Of a stretch of 64,000 nucleotides of DNA, positions 11,769 to 21,954 are shown in pieces. The position numbers and the translations under genes are program-made. The first letter of the stretch is position 1, and each line of letters begins with the position of its first letter. The notes beneath the pieces were generated by a model. The model ran no database searches and was not told where the DNA came from. It saw only the letters and a program-made list of their open reading frames with translations. Source of the stretch: Eutypa lata (Eukaryota > Ascomycota > Sordariomycetes > Xylariales > Diatrypaceae); the NCBI GenBank assembly GCA_022661535.1, contig JAKULF010000003.1, positions 6,014,001 to 6,078,000 on the forward strand, in the 5' to 3' direction.

Positions 11769-14278
11769 ATATAGCGAGATCCGTAGCCTAGGTCTAACTA
11801 GATTCATCTAGGTTGGCGTTTGTGGTTGTTAATCATGGAGTAGATCCTATTCTGGAGCTCGGGCGGTTTGTCCTGAATAGGGGTCTGGGTCCAGGGGAAG
11901 GTGCTTAGTTTTTGTATATTTATATGTTTCCCTTTAATATTTGGTTGGCTTTCATAGGCATCCGGTGTAGATAATACGCTAATTTCCCTTACCTTGATGG
12001 ATACTGTCCATGTCTCGCCTTGGGTGGATGTTCTCTTTCTTGTTCTTGATGGTGTCGTCTCGCCCACCTACCTAGGGACATTAAAACTCGGGGGTGATGC
12101 TAATTACGAATGAATAGAGTGCACGGCTGCGAATCAGACCTTGGGCACCAAACACTCACATGTCTACATCCAAAAGCGAAAGGGACAATGAAAAGTTGCA
12201 AAATTCATCAGAAGATATGGCCACTTTAGAGGGCTGGAATCGCGGTCCAGGCTTCTTCTCAGTTCGAAGGGTGGCGTATAATTACAACATTATAAACACT
12301 ATTTGCATTATAATTGGTTTAGCATATTATCACAATGTTATATACCATATTTATTATGTTTCCTATGCGGAAAACACCTTACGGCTTTCTCGATGGTCAT
12401 TACCTACAAGCGAACTATTCTCAGTATCATCCACATTATACACAGGAGTAAACATTGCCCAACGCACTAATTATTCAACTGGCACTTAATAAATACTCTT
12501 CTCTAGACTAAAGTCTATATAGCTAAGTTGCCCAAATATGCACTTCTGCCACCACAGTGTCTAATAAGAACCGACGTCCTAAGCCACAAACGCTGAATAG
12601 GTCCGGCTTGGTCTAAAAAGCGTATGTTTGTTGATTATGACTTATAATTATTACTAAATTCGGGAAACAAAAGTGCAGAACTGCGGGATTTGTAAGAGAA
12701 TGAGGGTCGTTATAAGTGCTTACTCAGTCCAAGAGCCTACCTCTATTATTGCACTTTGACCACGTAGTCGTAGTTCGTGCAACTACACCACGGATAGAAT
12801 ACCCTCACCGCTAGACAAGGGTGAATCTGTCTAGCTTTCAAGCCCGATACAATCCCTTGGTTTGCTACTTTGCCAGAAGGGCTATGGGTATAATATCTAG
12901 ATTAATCCAATCCTACAACCCCCATGCTACGCTACTCGGCTATCCACCGAGGCGCTAAGCCTCATGACAATACTCATTCCCAAATTAGAAGGTCTATAAT
13001 ACATCGGTCGTGCAACATGCTATGGACCAAGGAAAACTTCCCACTACAATTGAGCCTAGACTTAAAGACTATATAGCACGACCAAGGCTTGGAGCCTCAT
13101 CCGGTGATCCCGCCGCCACTAATTATCAGTAATCCTCCCGAGGGCCATGATTAAGCAGCATTGTTACTAGATCACTACCTCGGGCACGGAGTTGAATTCT
13201 AAACTCCCCTTGCTGTTAAGAGCCTTGGACTCGGCCTTGCATTGGGGTATACATGAATCCTCGGGTTTCGGTAAGGAAATCACTACATTATTGATATAAT
13301 ATAGCCAATTATCTAATTAGAACTAGATAACCGGATCCAATTCTTATCCTTCAATGCTTCTTCTATCTAGAACCATGCAACCTGGGATCTGTGGGCGTCA
13401 TCATCAAGTATAATTACTTTACCTTTCTGACTAAGATCATAACCCATCCCCAATGGGGGTAGCTACTGCGTTATTTCTTGCATTGGCACTAATAACCTTC
13501 CTATTTCGACCTCAGGGGATTTGACGTATGTAAGATCCAAAGCAAGCCACAACAATATTTCTAGACATAAGATCAAATGCTTGATTGACTCAGGGGTTTT
13601 TCCTCCTGGTAGTCTGATGATAGTAAGGCTATGATTCTAGAACCTCTAATTTTCTCTTAACCTATGCCATCGCAAACTGCTACTGCCAGGTATTCCTTTC
13701 ACTAGCAGTCAAATACACTTGGTCCAGTAACTGAATTAAGAATAGTTAAGAAGATTTATGTTTATCTTACTATTGTATGACCTAGGTTCTTGCTCGTTCC
13801 TGGTATAGGTTGAAGTAGGATTTCCCTGTATAATTACGTACAATTATAGAACCATAGCGGCCTGTAGTCTATGAGACTCATACAACCACCTGATATTATC
13901 TGCATAATATGGCGGTATCACAAGACAAGCGTTTAATCCGATGCCCCTCGGTGTCTCTATAATGCCCCCAGTGAGCGCATTGACGCCACTCGGTGAAATG
14001 GCTCGCCGGCAAATGCACAGCGAATTTTTGGAATAGAGGCAGGCAGGCAGTCCTGTAAGATTGTTGCTGACCCTTGGCCTCAACATCCCACTCGTCCTAG
14101 GAAACCGTAAGATGGGAGGTTCATATCTTAGCTTCAGACAAGTATAAAAGCTGGACGTGATCCTGTCTTCGTCGATCTTTTTCTACATCCAGACCACACC
14201 TCTAACAACAGGCCCAACTGTTCCATACCAAGACACATCTTGTTTAATAATAACAATAATTATATCACCTTCTTCACC
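11769..14278. other. Intergenic, no gene seen
   Basis: A 2.5-kb gene-poor stretch of moderate AT content. Frames at 12160-12489 and 13844-14086 are short, AT-rich and unlike any domain I know. A (TTA/ATA)-rich patch lies at 12280-12360. The right end holds the promoter of the next gene. Confidence 0.45.
14143..14148 (+). promoter_or_regulatory. TATA box of the secreted barrel-protein gene
   Basis: TATAAA lies 136 bases upstream of the start codon at 14279. It is followed by a CT-rich leader containing TCTTTTTCTACATCC, the usual layout of a strongly expressed fungal gene. Confidence 0.55.
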
Positions 14279-14680
14279 ATGTCTCCTCTGACCAAGTTCC
14301 TCGCTGCCGCCGCAGTTGCCGCCACCACCGCCGCTGCCTACAGTGGTGATATGACCTGGTTCTACCCTGTGAGTAGTAGCACGTTTACAAACCCTACTCT
14401 CCGGACAGTCTGCTAACTTAATGTGAAGGGACTCGGAGCTTGCGGTTGGACCAACGGCGACAACGACGCCGTCGTTGCTCTATCTCCATCCCAGTACAAC
14501 AACGGCGCTAACTGCGGCAAATGGATCACGATCCACGGAAACGGCAAGACCACCGCAGCCCGGGTTGTTGACCTGTGCCCTGGCTGCGGCAGCGGCTCTA
14601 TCGATGTCGCGCCGGCTATCTTCGACGACATTGCCAGCCTCGATGTTGGCCGCACCTCGGTTACCTGGAACTTCCAGTAA
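14279..14680 (+). CDS. Secreted RlpA/expansin-like double-psi beta-barrel protein
   Basis: Two exons, 14279-14368 and 14429-14680, give 113 residues; the 60-bp intron has GTGAGT, a GCTAAC branch point and AAG at its end. Residues 1-19 are an alanine-rich signal peptide. The mature protein is a single DPBB domain: GDMTWFYP, GLGACGW (31-37), VALSP (46-50), four cysteines (35, 59, 80, 83), VVDLCPGC (76-83) with the conserved aspartate at 78, SIDVAPAIFDDIA (87-99), and a terminal VTWNF. Small fungal proteins of this type (EG45/barwin-like, riboflavin-aldehyde-forming-enzyme-like) are extracellular and often induced during development or on plant tissue; none of that is shown here. It lacks the second, carbohydrate-binding domain of true expansins. 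Confidence 0.88.
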
Positions 14681-15919
14681 ACACTTCTTTCAGGAGGTTG
14701 ATCCAACGGCAGTAGAGCACGTTTATTACTTACAAAATAGACCTAGCTTAGGGTAGAAGAAAACGAGGACATAAGACAAGGGCTGGTATATATAAAAATA
14801 TGGCGTGGGTGTCAATGAACGAAATCTATTGGGGCCTCGAGCTAGATAAATAGATAGTACCGTCTAACTTGAATCATTCGTTTGCCTCTAAAAATGTATT
14901 TCCTACTTGCTAAGAAACGTATGAAATCTAACTGGTGATAATGGCGTGTGTTATCAACTGTTGTCAGTGCCAGTGTATACTTCACTAACACGATATTGGA
15001 CAAATATAATGTACTCGAATGCGTCACTAAGCAGTAAAAAGTCAATATATCAACCCAAGACGAGTTGTTCTACGATCCACCTTGAATTTTCGCTAGTTGT
15101 AGAACATCTATTGGTTCTACTATGTTTTATACCCTTGCTTATATCTTGATTGTATATAAGATCTGGGAAATAATCCTGGCTCCAGGTCCGCAGATCGACC
15201 AGAAAATGGGTTCTAATGATAGGGGGTATAACTGAGGGTAATTGTGTTACAAACTACGTATATTTTAAGTCTCTGGTGCCTTCGTTGTAATCTCACTTGA
15301 TGTTATAAATAATTTGGGGAAGATCAGGGCTATACAGTTTCTTAGTGAACGGATAACCTTTAACGTAGTAAATGGATTTCTATCCAAAGAGTGTTCGTGT
15401 GAAAGATGTTGATTTACGGCAGGTGCCAGACGGTGATTCGTACGAATTTATTGTGTGGGGGTTTTTCTTTGGGGGCTTTTTTTCTTTTCTTTTCAAATCT
15501 AGGCACAGCCAAGCCTGTGGGTTTGATAGAATTGTTTTCATAAGCCGTTAAATTTATATATTAGTAATTAATGCCGAGACAGGCATGTTGTGGTATAGAA
15601 TTAAATTATATACCTATACAAGGTTCCTTGCGGAGCTCCATTCAGCCATGGAAAGAGGATGGGTGTGACTTTCATGGAGTTCCAAATCTCGCGTCGAGCT
15701 ACGGCCCTCCAATTCGCTCAAAATTGCCTGTAGTTTGTATTCAGCCAATACCATACCCATACTCTTTGTTGTTGCGAATGAAGATCGGGAGGTGGCGTTT
15801 TCTTGTATGATAAGATATGTAATATTGTTGGATGTAGAATGAGGATATGCGTGCTCATATCTCATATAATGTTGTTTCCTTCTAAGATTCGGTAAAAGAT
15901 CGGGCGCCCAAACGGTACG
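14681..15919. other. Intergenic, no gene seen
   Basis: AT-rich non-coding DNA with a T/C tract at 15461-15495. Short frames show no domain. Confidence 0.45.
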
Positions 15920-16291
15920 TTTTGGACGCTTATTATAGCTTATATTCCTACATTCCTGAAGAAGAAATTATGGGCACAAACTATAGCTCAACTACAATGC
16001 CTAATCGGTATTGTAGAAAAATGGCATGGATCTCGCCTCGCCATAACTCGCCTTGGAGATGCTGCCTACTCCATGATGGGAATATTTGGTGTTCACGTGC
16101 CCTGTGAGAGACACAGCACCTCTTCTTTTATATTACAGAAGGGATGTTATGAAGCGTACATTCGACATGAAGCTTTCTACCTTGGGATGCAAGCCCAGGT
16201 GGTTTCGAAGGTGGCTTTTGTGGTGCTATCGCCTGCTACCCTACCTCGTCTAGAAATTGTGGAAATATACAAGCTTTCTGGAGGGAGATAA
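15920..16291 (+). pseudogene. Fragment resembling the end of a HET (heterokaryon incompatibility) domain
   Basis: Frame 2 is open from at least 15920 to the stop after 16291. Between about 16010 and 16101 it reads as a segment ending GDAAYSMMGIFGVHVP. This matches, by eye, the conserved block of fungal HET domains in which an arginine/threonine-rich segment is followed by an E/G-D-x-A-Y-S/C-L-M-G-I-F/L-x-V-x-M-P motif. The usual continuation (a Leu-Tyr-Gly-Glu-Gly-type sequence) is missing, and the upstream conserved blocks of the domain are not found. There is no plausible start codon with a promoter. I read it as a relic of a HET-domain gene; a chance match is possible given the short length. 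Confidence 0.4.
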
Positions 16292-16657
16292 TAATATATA
16301 CCATGGGTTTTCATAGCCTTCGGTTTGATGACAGGCTAGAGACAACGGGCGCCTTGATTACAATTGACGGGACTCCTTTGACCTCACGCACAAATGTACA
16401 TGAGTCCAGTAGTTAAGTGCTTTACGATAGAAGTAGTCCGAAGATCCCGTAGAATTGTTGATAGTAGTCCTGTAGTATCCTGGAAAACAACACCAGAAGC
16501 AGTGCAATACAGGCAAGCACATATCAAGTGAGCAATAGAACGGCATAAATTACTACATACGTAACACTATCCGCTATTCCCACGTGCTTTCCCGTCTTTT
16601 TCCTTTCCTTTCCTTCCTTATTACATTTTTCTTCTTCTTCTTCCTCTCCGTCCCGCT
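16292..16657. other. Intergenic, 3' flank of PDX1
   Basis: Non-coding. The stretch at 16587-16655 is a long CT tract (on the plus strand) just beyond the PDX1 stop codon. Confidence 0.4.
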
Positions 16658-17620
16658 TTACCATCCCCGACCAGCCAGCTTCTGCTCCGGCTTCATGCTG
16701 CTAACACTGATACCGACCATGGCCTCGCCGAGCCCCTCGCTGCACTCCGCCAGGACCTTCGGGTCGCGGAAGTGCGTCGTGGCGCGGACGATGGCCTTGG
16801 CGCGCTTCGCCGCGTCGCCGGACTTGAAGATCCCGCTCCCCACGAAGACGCCGTCGCAGCCGAGCTGCATCATGAGGGCGGCGTCGGCGGGGGTGGCGAC
16901 GCCGCCGGCGGCGAAGTTGACGACGGGGAGGCGGCCCAGCTCGGCCGTCTGCCGCAGCAGGGCGGCGTCGACGCCGAGCTCGCGCGCCAGGGCCCGGATG
17001 CCGAGGTCGCCCGTCTCCTGCAGGGCGGCCCGCGCGCGCGCGATGTCGGCGTTGACCTGGCGCATGTGCTTGACGGCCTCGACGACGTCGCCGGTGCCGG
17101 CCTCGCCTTTGGTGCGGATCATGGCGGCGCCCTCGGCCACGCGGCGGAGGGCCTCCCCGAGGTTGCGGCAGCCGCAGACGAAGGGGACGCTGAAGGGGCC
17201 CTTCTCGACGTGGTAGGCCTCGTCGGCCGGGGTCAGCACCTCGCTCTCGTCGATGTAGTCGACGCCGAGGGCCTCGAGGATCTGGCACTCGACGAAGTGG
17301 CCGATGCGGGCTTTGGCCATGACGGGGATCGTCACGGCCTCTTGGATCGCCTTGATCATTCCCGGGTCCGACATGCGCGCCACGCCGCCCTCGGCCCGGA
17401 TGTCGGCCGGCACGCGCTCCAGCGCCATGACGGCACAGGCGCCGGCGTCCTCGGCGATGCGCGCCTGCGCTGCGTCGGTCACGTCCATGATGACGCCACC
17501 CTTCAGCATCTGTGCCAGACCCGCCTTGACGGTGAACGATGATGAGGACTTGGATGCCGAACCATTGCTAGTGCTGGGTGCCACCCCGCTGGAGGCTCCG
17601 GTGCCGATATCGTTGGTCAT
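16658..17620 (-). CDS. pdx-1: Pyridoxal 5'-phosphate synthase subunit PDX1 (SNZ/PdxS)
   Basis: Intronless gene for 320 residues. PDX1 is the synthase subunit of the R5P-dependent vitamin B6 pathway: it condenses ribose 5-phosphate, glyceraldehyde 3-phosphate and ammonia to PLP, forming a dodecamer decorated by PDX2, in the cytosol. The barrel begins at [17 protein letters not shown] with Asp46. The two catalytic lysines are present: Lys103 in MAKARIGH and Lys171 in [10 protein letters not shown]. Further signature segments are [24 protein letters not shown] and [18 protein letters not shown]. Residues 1-30 are a Ser/Thr-rich tail typical of fungal forms. Codon third positions are almost all G or C, unlike the neighbours, which opens large false frames on the other strand. 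The partner gene PDX2 lies divergently 860 bp away. Confidence 0.96.
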   Translation of the reverse strand: MTNDIGTGASSGVAPSTSNGSASKSSSSFTVKAGLAQMLKGGVIMDVTDAAQARIAEDAGACAVMALERVPADIRAEGGVARMSDPGMIKAIQEAVTIPVMAKARIGHFVECQILEALGVDYIDESEVLTPADEAYHVEKGPFSVPFVCGCRNLGEALRRVAEGAAMIRTKGEAGTGDVVEAVKHMRQVNADIARARAALQETGDLGIRALARELGVDAALLRQTAELGRLPVVNFAAGGVATPADAALMMQLGCDGVFVGSGIFKSGDAAKRAKAIVRATTHFRDPKVLAECSEGLGEAMVGISVSSMKPEQKLAGRGW

Positions 17621-18480
17621 GGTTGCGTGTATTAGGTATGGATTTCCCTGCTAGGTAGATTCCTCAAAGTTAGGATGAGGGGGTGAATGAGTGGCTAGCT
17701 GACTGACCGAATAAACCTTTCTGCAGAGCAAGCATAGAAAGGGGAAAATAGAATCAGGAGCTGAATATAAGAGAGGGAGACTAACCTTTTCAGCTTCCGA
17801 TTCCTAAATGTAGAGTCAACGGTGATCAAAGCCAGGGCGTCATAAGTACCCCTGTGGGAATTAACAATTTTTTTTTGCCCCTCGGTGTCAATTTTAAGGG
17901 TTCAACTTTGACACTGGGCGGTTTGTGCATGTCATGACTAAGTAGCGACCAACGGGATGGTACTACGAACTATTAGTCATACTTTCCCTAGAAGCGGAAC
18001 TAATGTCAAGAACTCTTTAGATTCCCTTCCCATTAGAAGTCTCTTTCTAGACAAAGTACAGGAAGTATACTTTATCTTGATTAGGTAATGTACGTGCATG
18101 ACACATAACCATAGTACAAGCTAAGTACCTAAGGCAAAGGGCCCGCCGAACTCGGGACAAGTAAAAAGAGTCACTGGCCCCCGGAATTGCCGCGAAGATG
18201 CGGAAACCCTTGGGCCTTGGAGGTGATACAATAATTTTGCAAACACCAATTCCCGAAGCAAGCCGAGTAATTAGCTTACCACTCTGTAACCACTTAACAA
18301 ACATCCCCGAGTCACAATAGCGTTTTGATACTATAACGAAAATAAGAAAGCCGATCATCGCCTTCTCTTTGGGAGTTGGCTGACACGAGAAATATCCTGG
18401 CCGTCTATATTTAATTTCTCAAGCTGTTGTTGATACCTACTTATACGGATTCGGTTTACGCAGCGAAACACCGGGAGAGT
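17621..18480. promoter_or_regulatory. Shared intergenic region of divergent PDX1 and PDX2
   Basis: This 860-bp region must drive both subunits of the PLP synthase. It contains two GAGTCA words (18168-18173 and 18309-18314), that is TGACTC on the other strand. This is the core bound by Gcn4/CPC1-type and Bas1-type factors, which in yeast control SNZ/SNO genes. A T9 run lies at 17868-17876. No alternative coding frame is convincing (the frame at 18047-18358 on the minus strand has no known domain). Confidence 0.5.
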
Positions 18481-19348
18481 ATGGTAGTAACTGTTGGAGT
18501 GTTGGCACTCCAGGGAGGCTTTTCGGAACACCTCAACTCCTTGCGGAAAGCAGCAACTTATCGTGCAGACACGGAATTCAGCTTCGTGGAAGTAAAAACG
18601 CCAGAGCAGTTAGCTAGTTGCCATGCCTTAGTCATTCCAGGGGGCGAGAGCACCACCTTATCGCTCGTTGCTGCACAGTCCGGACTCATAGAACCGCTGC
18701 GCGAATTCGTCAAGTATGTGCAGCTCCTTCTCTACATAATAACCAGTGGTCAGACGTTTACTGAACGAGATTAGGGTCAACAAGAAACCAACCTGGGGAA
18801 CATGTGCGGGCCTTATCTTCTTGTCTGAGGCGGCAAGCTCGACCAAGAGAGGCGGCCAGGAATTGATAGGGGGTCTTGATGTCAGAGTACACCGGAATCA
18901 TTTCGGGCGCCAACGAGAAAGTTTTGTGACAGATTTAGAACTGCCCTTTCTATCATCAAACCTCGTAGACACGACTCACGAAGGCAGCCAAAACGCACCC
19001 TTTCCTGCCGTCTTCATTCGAGCTCCAGTAGTCGACGCACTGCTAACGGATGAAGTCCAGTCGATTGATGGCAAGGTAGATGGTTTGGAGCTTCCCGAGC
19101 CTGCACCGAGTGAACAAGCACGACGGAACAAGAGCAAAATTGAAATCCTAGCAGTTCTACCGGGACGGCACGCTTCCCACAAGAAGGCTATAGTGGGCGA
19201 TGAGCAACCTATATCCCCTAAAGGCAGTGGGGATATCGTTGCTCTACGGCAGGGAAACGTCTTCGGTACTAGTTTTCACCCGGAGCTGACGGATGACATC
19301 CGGATACATGCATGGTGGCTGAACCAGGTGGTGGATTCACATACGTAG
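18481..19348 (+). CDS. pdx-2: Pyridoxal 5'-phosphate synthase glutaminase PDX2 (SNO/PdxT)
   Basis: Two exons, 18481-18713 and 18775-19348, join in frame to 268 residues; the 61-bp intron has a GTATGT donor. PDX2 is a class I glutamine amidotransferase that supplies ammonia from glutamine to PDX1. Signature blocks: VGVLALQGGFSEH (5-17), the oxyanion-strand motif VIPGGESTTL (51-60), the nucleophile Cys88 in WGTCAGLIFLSE, and the His246-Glu248 pair of the triad in GTSFHPELTDD near the C-terminus. The ATG at 18481 puts the first strand at residue 3, as in the family; the frame extends upstream but without a better ATG. It is longer than the ~190-residue bacterial PdxT because of a hydrophilic insert at about 160-220, common in fungi. 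Confidence 0.94.
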
Positions 19349-19373
19349 ATAGATAGCGTTCATAGAGTGAAAT

Positions 19374-20978
19374 TTAAGCAGAGGCGGATTCTGCCACCAC
19401 TTGATCACCTTCAGAAGTCCTCGCTAAGCGCAGGATAGTGTTTCGAATCATGCCGGTGAAACTTTCGAACAATGGGTAGTCTCGACCCTGTAGCCAGCGA
19501 ACCACAAGTACTACTCTGTCCCCAGCATCGTGTGCATTGCGCTCGACTTGCACCGAGATGGTAAAGCCAAATGCGCAGTCCGCAATGCCATGCCGAGGTT
19601 TCTGAATAGTTGATAGGTCAGGTTCCGGTTTCGTTTTGATATTCTTGGTTGAGACATCGTGATGCTGTGGCGACGATGACGCAGTCGCTTGCTGTTGTCG
19701 CTCCTTTCTCCTCCGATAGGACCGACTCCATACGTTGCCATCCGCGAACCCGACGCCCCTCGAGACGCGGACATCCCATTCCCACGAGACAAGGCTGAGA
19801 CTTTCCATTGCCTCACAGAGTACCATTTTCGCGGCATGTATATCTATAACCGACAAGCTCTCCCGGATAACCGTCGATTCCGTGGGGAAAGGCAACAATC
19901 TCTTGGACACAGTCAGTTCGGAGCTTCTACTAGCCCGAACACTCGGCCTCCTATGGCCGAAACTCCAACCTAGCGCCCACCGGCGCGTCTTGTTTCCCTG
20001 CACGAACGCAGTGACGGCGTAGTTATCGATCCCATGCTCCACGAGCATACCGATGAGCACGTCGAGGCTGGACTGCTTCCCCAGCATCGACGTGTACCAC
20101 TGGACTCTCGTTCGAAGCTTTAGCGACTCCTCGATAATGCGGCTGACGAAGCCAACCTCGCCCCCTTCGCAGACCATCTCGATCGGCGCCCCGGTGCACG
20201 CGCTGTTCGGCGGGCGGGACTTCAGCCGGGCCAGATCAAGGAGCTCGAACTCCGACGTGTAGAAAGGCGGGTTCACCATGACGAAATCCATCGCCTCGAT
20301 GCCCAGCCCGTCGAGCGGGACTAGAGACGCGTCGACATGGCGTCCTTCGACGCGGACGCGCGACTGCAGGTTATTGAGCTCTACGTTCCTCCGCGCGAAA
20401 GCCAGGGACTTCGCGTCGACGTCGGTCGCGACGAACGACCAGGCGGGGCGCTGCGCACACGCCAGGAGGGGGTAGATGAGGCTGGCGCCGGTGCCGATAT
20501 CGAGACCCGTGACGCGTCGCTCCGGCTCGTACGCCTGCGAGTAGGAGGGCGAAGAGCTGTCGACTAGGTCTTTCAGCCACAGGACGTAGTTATGGCGGTT
20601 CGGGACCGGGGGACAGAGCCGGTCTAGCGGCAGCTCGATGCGCAGGCTAAAATCCAACCGCAGGAGGGTCTTGGTCAGCTGCATGACGGCGTGCGGGTCG
20701 GCGAAGTCGAGATGCGATCCTCCTCCTCCCCCTTGCAATAGCGCTCCCAGCGCGGCATCTTGCTTTCCCAGGGCGCGGAAGTTGAGCTCCCTATCGTAGA
20801 GCGTCCTGTAGTACTCTTCATCTCTCCTACCAACATCCGTAGACCGTATTGTCGTCGTATGATCCGGGAACGGGGGGGTCGAGTGGCGGGCCGATGTTAC
20901 ATCGTCGGGGGATGCCCCAAGATGCTTATCCCCGGAATACTTCCGTTTCGTACCTCTATTGTGGTCTGACAGATCCAT
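19374..20978 (-). CDS. METTL16-type RNA N6-adenosine methyltransferase
   Basis: Intronless, 534 residues counted from the ATG at 20978; the frame extends 17 codons upstream but only to a GTG. The protein is a DUF890/Methyltransf_10 enzyme, the family of human METTL16 and its yeast relatives, which methylate adenosine 43 of U6 snRNA in the nucleus. Evidence: a family-specific N-terminal block (LDFSLRIELPLDRLCPPVPNR cut short here: residues 108-128), the SAM-binding motif GLDIGTGAS (158-166), an acidic residue after the next strand (TDVDAKS), and the catalytic NPPF at 236-239 in MVNPPFYTSEF. The N-terminal 50 residues are charged and disordered. A conserved WxxxFGHRRP-like segment follows (about 333-341). 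The gene converges with PDX2, with only 25 bases between stop codons. Confidence 0.9.
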   Translation of the reverse strand: MDLSDHNRGTKRKYSGDKHLGASPDDVTSARHSTPPFPDHTTTIRSTDVGRRDEEYYRTLYDRELNFRALGKQDAALGALLQGGGGGSHLDFADPHAVMQLTKTLLRLDFSLRIELPLDRLCPPVPNRHNYVLWLKDLVDSSSPSYSQAYEPERRVTGLDIGTGASLIYPLLACAQRPAWSFVATDVDAKSLAFARRNVELNNLQSRVRVEGRHVDASLVPLDGLGIEAMDFVMVNPPFYTSEFELLDLARLKSRPPNSACTGAPIEMVCEGGEVGFVSRIIEESLKLRTRVQWYTSMLGKQSSLDVLIGMLVEHGIDNYAVTAFVQGNKTRRWALGWSFGHRRPSVRASRSSELTVSKRLLPFPTESTVIRESLSVIDIHAAKMVLCEAMESLSLVSWEWDVRVSRGVGFADGNVWSRSYRRRKERQQQATASSSPQHHDVSTKNIKTKPEPDLSTIQKPRHGIADCAFGFTISVQVERNAHDAGDRVVLVVRWLQGRDYPLFESFTGMIRNTILRLARTSEGDQVVAESASA

Positions 20979-21954
20979 CTCATCTTGGTCAGGCAATCCG
21001 TGCAAATTGTCGCTTCGATCTAGCCACACGAAGTTTAGAGTAGGATCTCAAAGGCTTTTAGTCTAGCTCGTACTAACTTGACGATTGCATTGTATAGAAA
21101 TAAAATTTCGAGATTGAAATTGTCCATGGTGACCGGTTCTTAGCCAGCCACGTGATCTAACTGCTACATACTACTACCACTATAATACTAACCACCGACC
21201 TACCTACGTGCTATACACCTGGTACTTAGGTCAGATAATATTTTCAACTTTAAAAAAGAATACTATTCTGTACCATTTATTATGTCACTAAAGTTCACGC
21301 ATGTTGTAATGTGAAGTTGGAAAGTGAAAAAGAAAAAAACTTCTTAAATGAGCTGTCCATACTAGGACGCTTCAGCATTACGCAGCGATGATGAGATCCC
21401 TAGATACGATCCTCTTAAAACACAATATAATACAGTATAAGGTTTCCTGGCGCCATGAATAAGCCTCCGAGTAAGAATACACTGTGAAGAGCTGAATGCC
21501 AGAGCCCCAGCCATTCTTCACGTCCACGTCTTTCTTTCCATGCAGATTCTGTATATGCTTTTTTGCACTCGCATAACGCGTGCAATGTCTTTCTAACCGC
21601 TTCTCCAACCACCGTAGGGGGGGGGAACGCTCCTGAAGATCTGTTGTTTTCCATCCGTAAACTTTGCCCCGTGTTCCACCGAGAGACTGCCAACCGCTAG
21701 TCAGAACCGAAAAATGTGTACTACCACTAACGCCTAATCAACCTGTAACACCACGACAGTCTTTGAGAATCCTCGCATAGTACGAGGGTGAACCGGCCAA
21801 CACCCAGTAACTCCACCCATTAAAGTATACCACATAGCCTCCAATCCTTCCTGAAGACACCCTTTCACTTGTGGGTAACGGCTTCGCTCAAATAGCGAAG
21901 TGGAAAAGAGCAGGAGAAGTTGTATGAGGTTGAAAATCTCATAAAGTCGGCGAG
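20979..21954. other. Intergenic, no gene seen
   Basis: Separates two leftward genes. A minus-strand frame at 21415-21693 (92 codons, hydrophobic tail) is the only candidate; it has no recognisable domain and no supporting context, so I leave it out. Confidence 0.4.

Noticed and set aside
16701..17542. Long open frames overlapping PDX1 on both strands (195 and 256 codons)
   Set aside because: They are produced by the G/C bias at PDX1 third positions; their translations are Arg/Gly/Ala-rich without domain structure, while PDX1 itself is unmistakable.
21378..21693. Minus-strand frames between METTL16 and the zinc-cluster gene
   Set aside because: Short, no domain, no splice model that links them to a gene.
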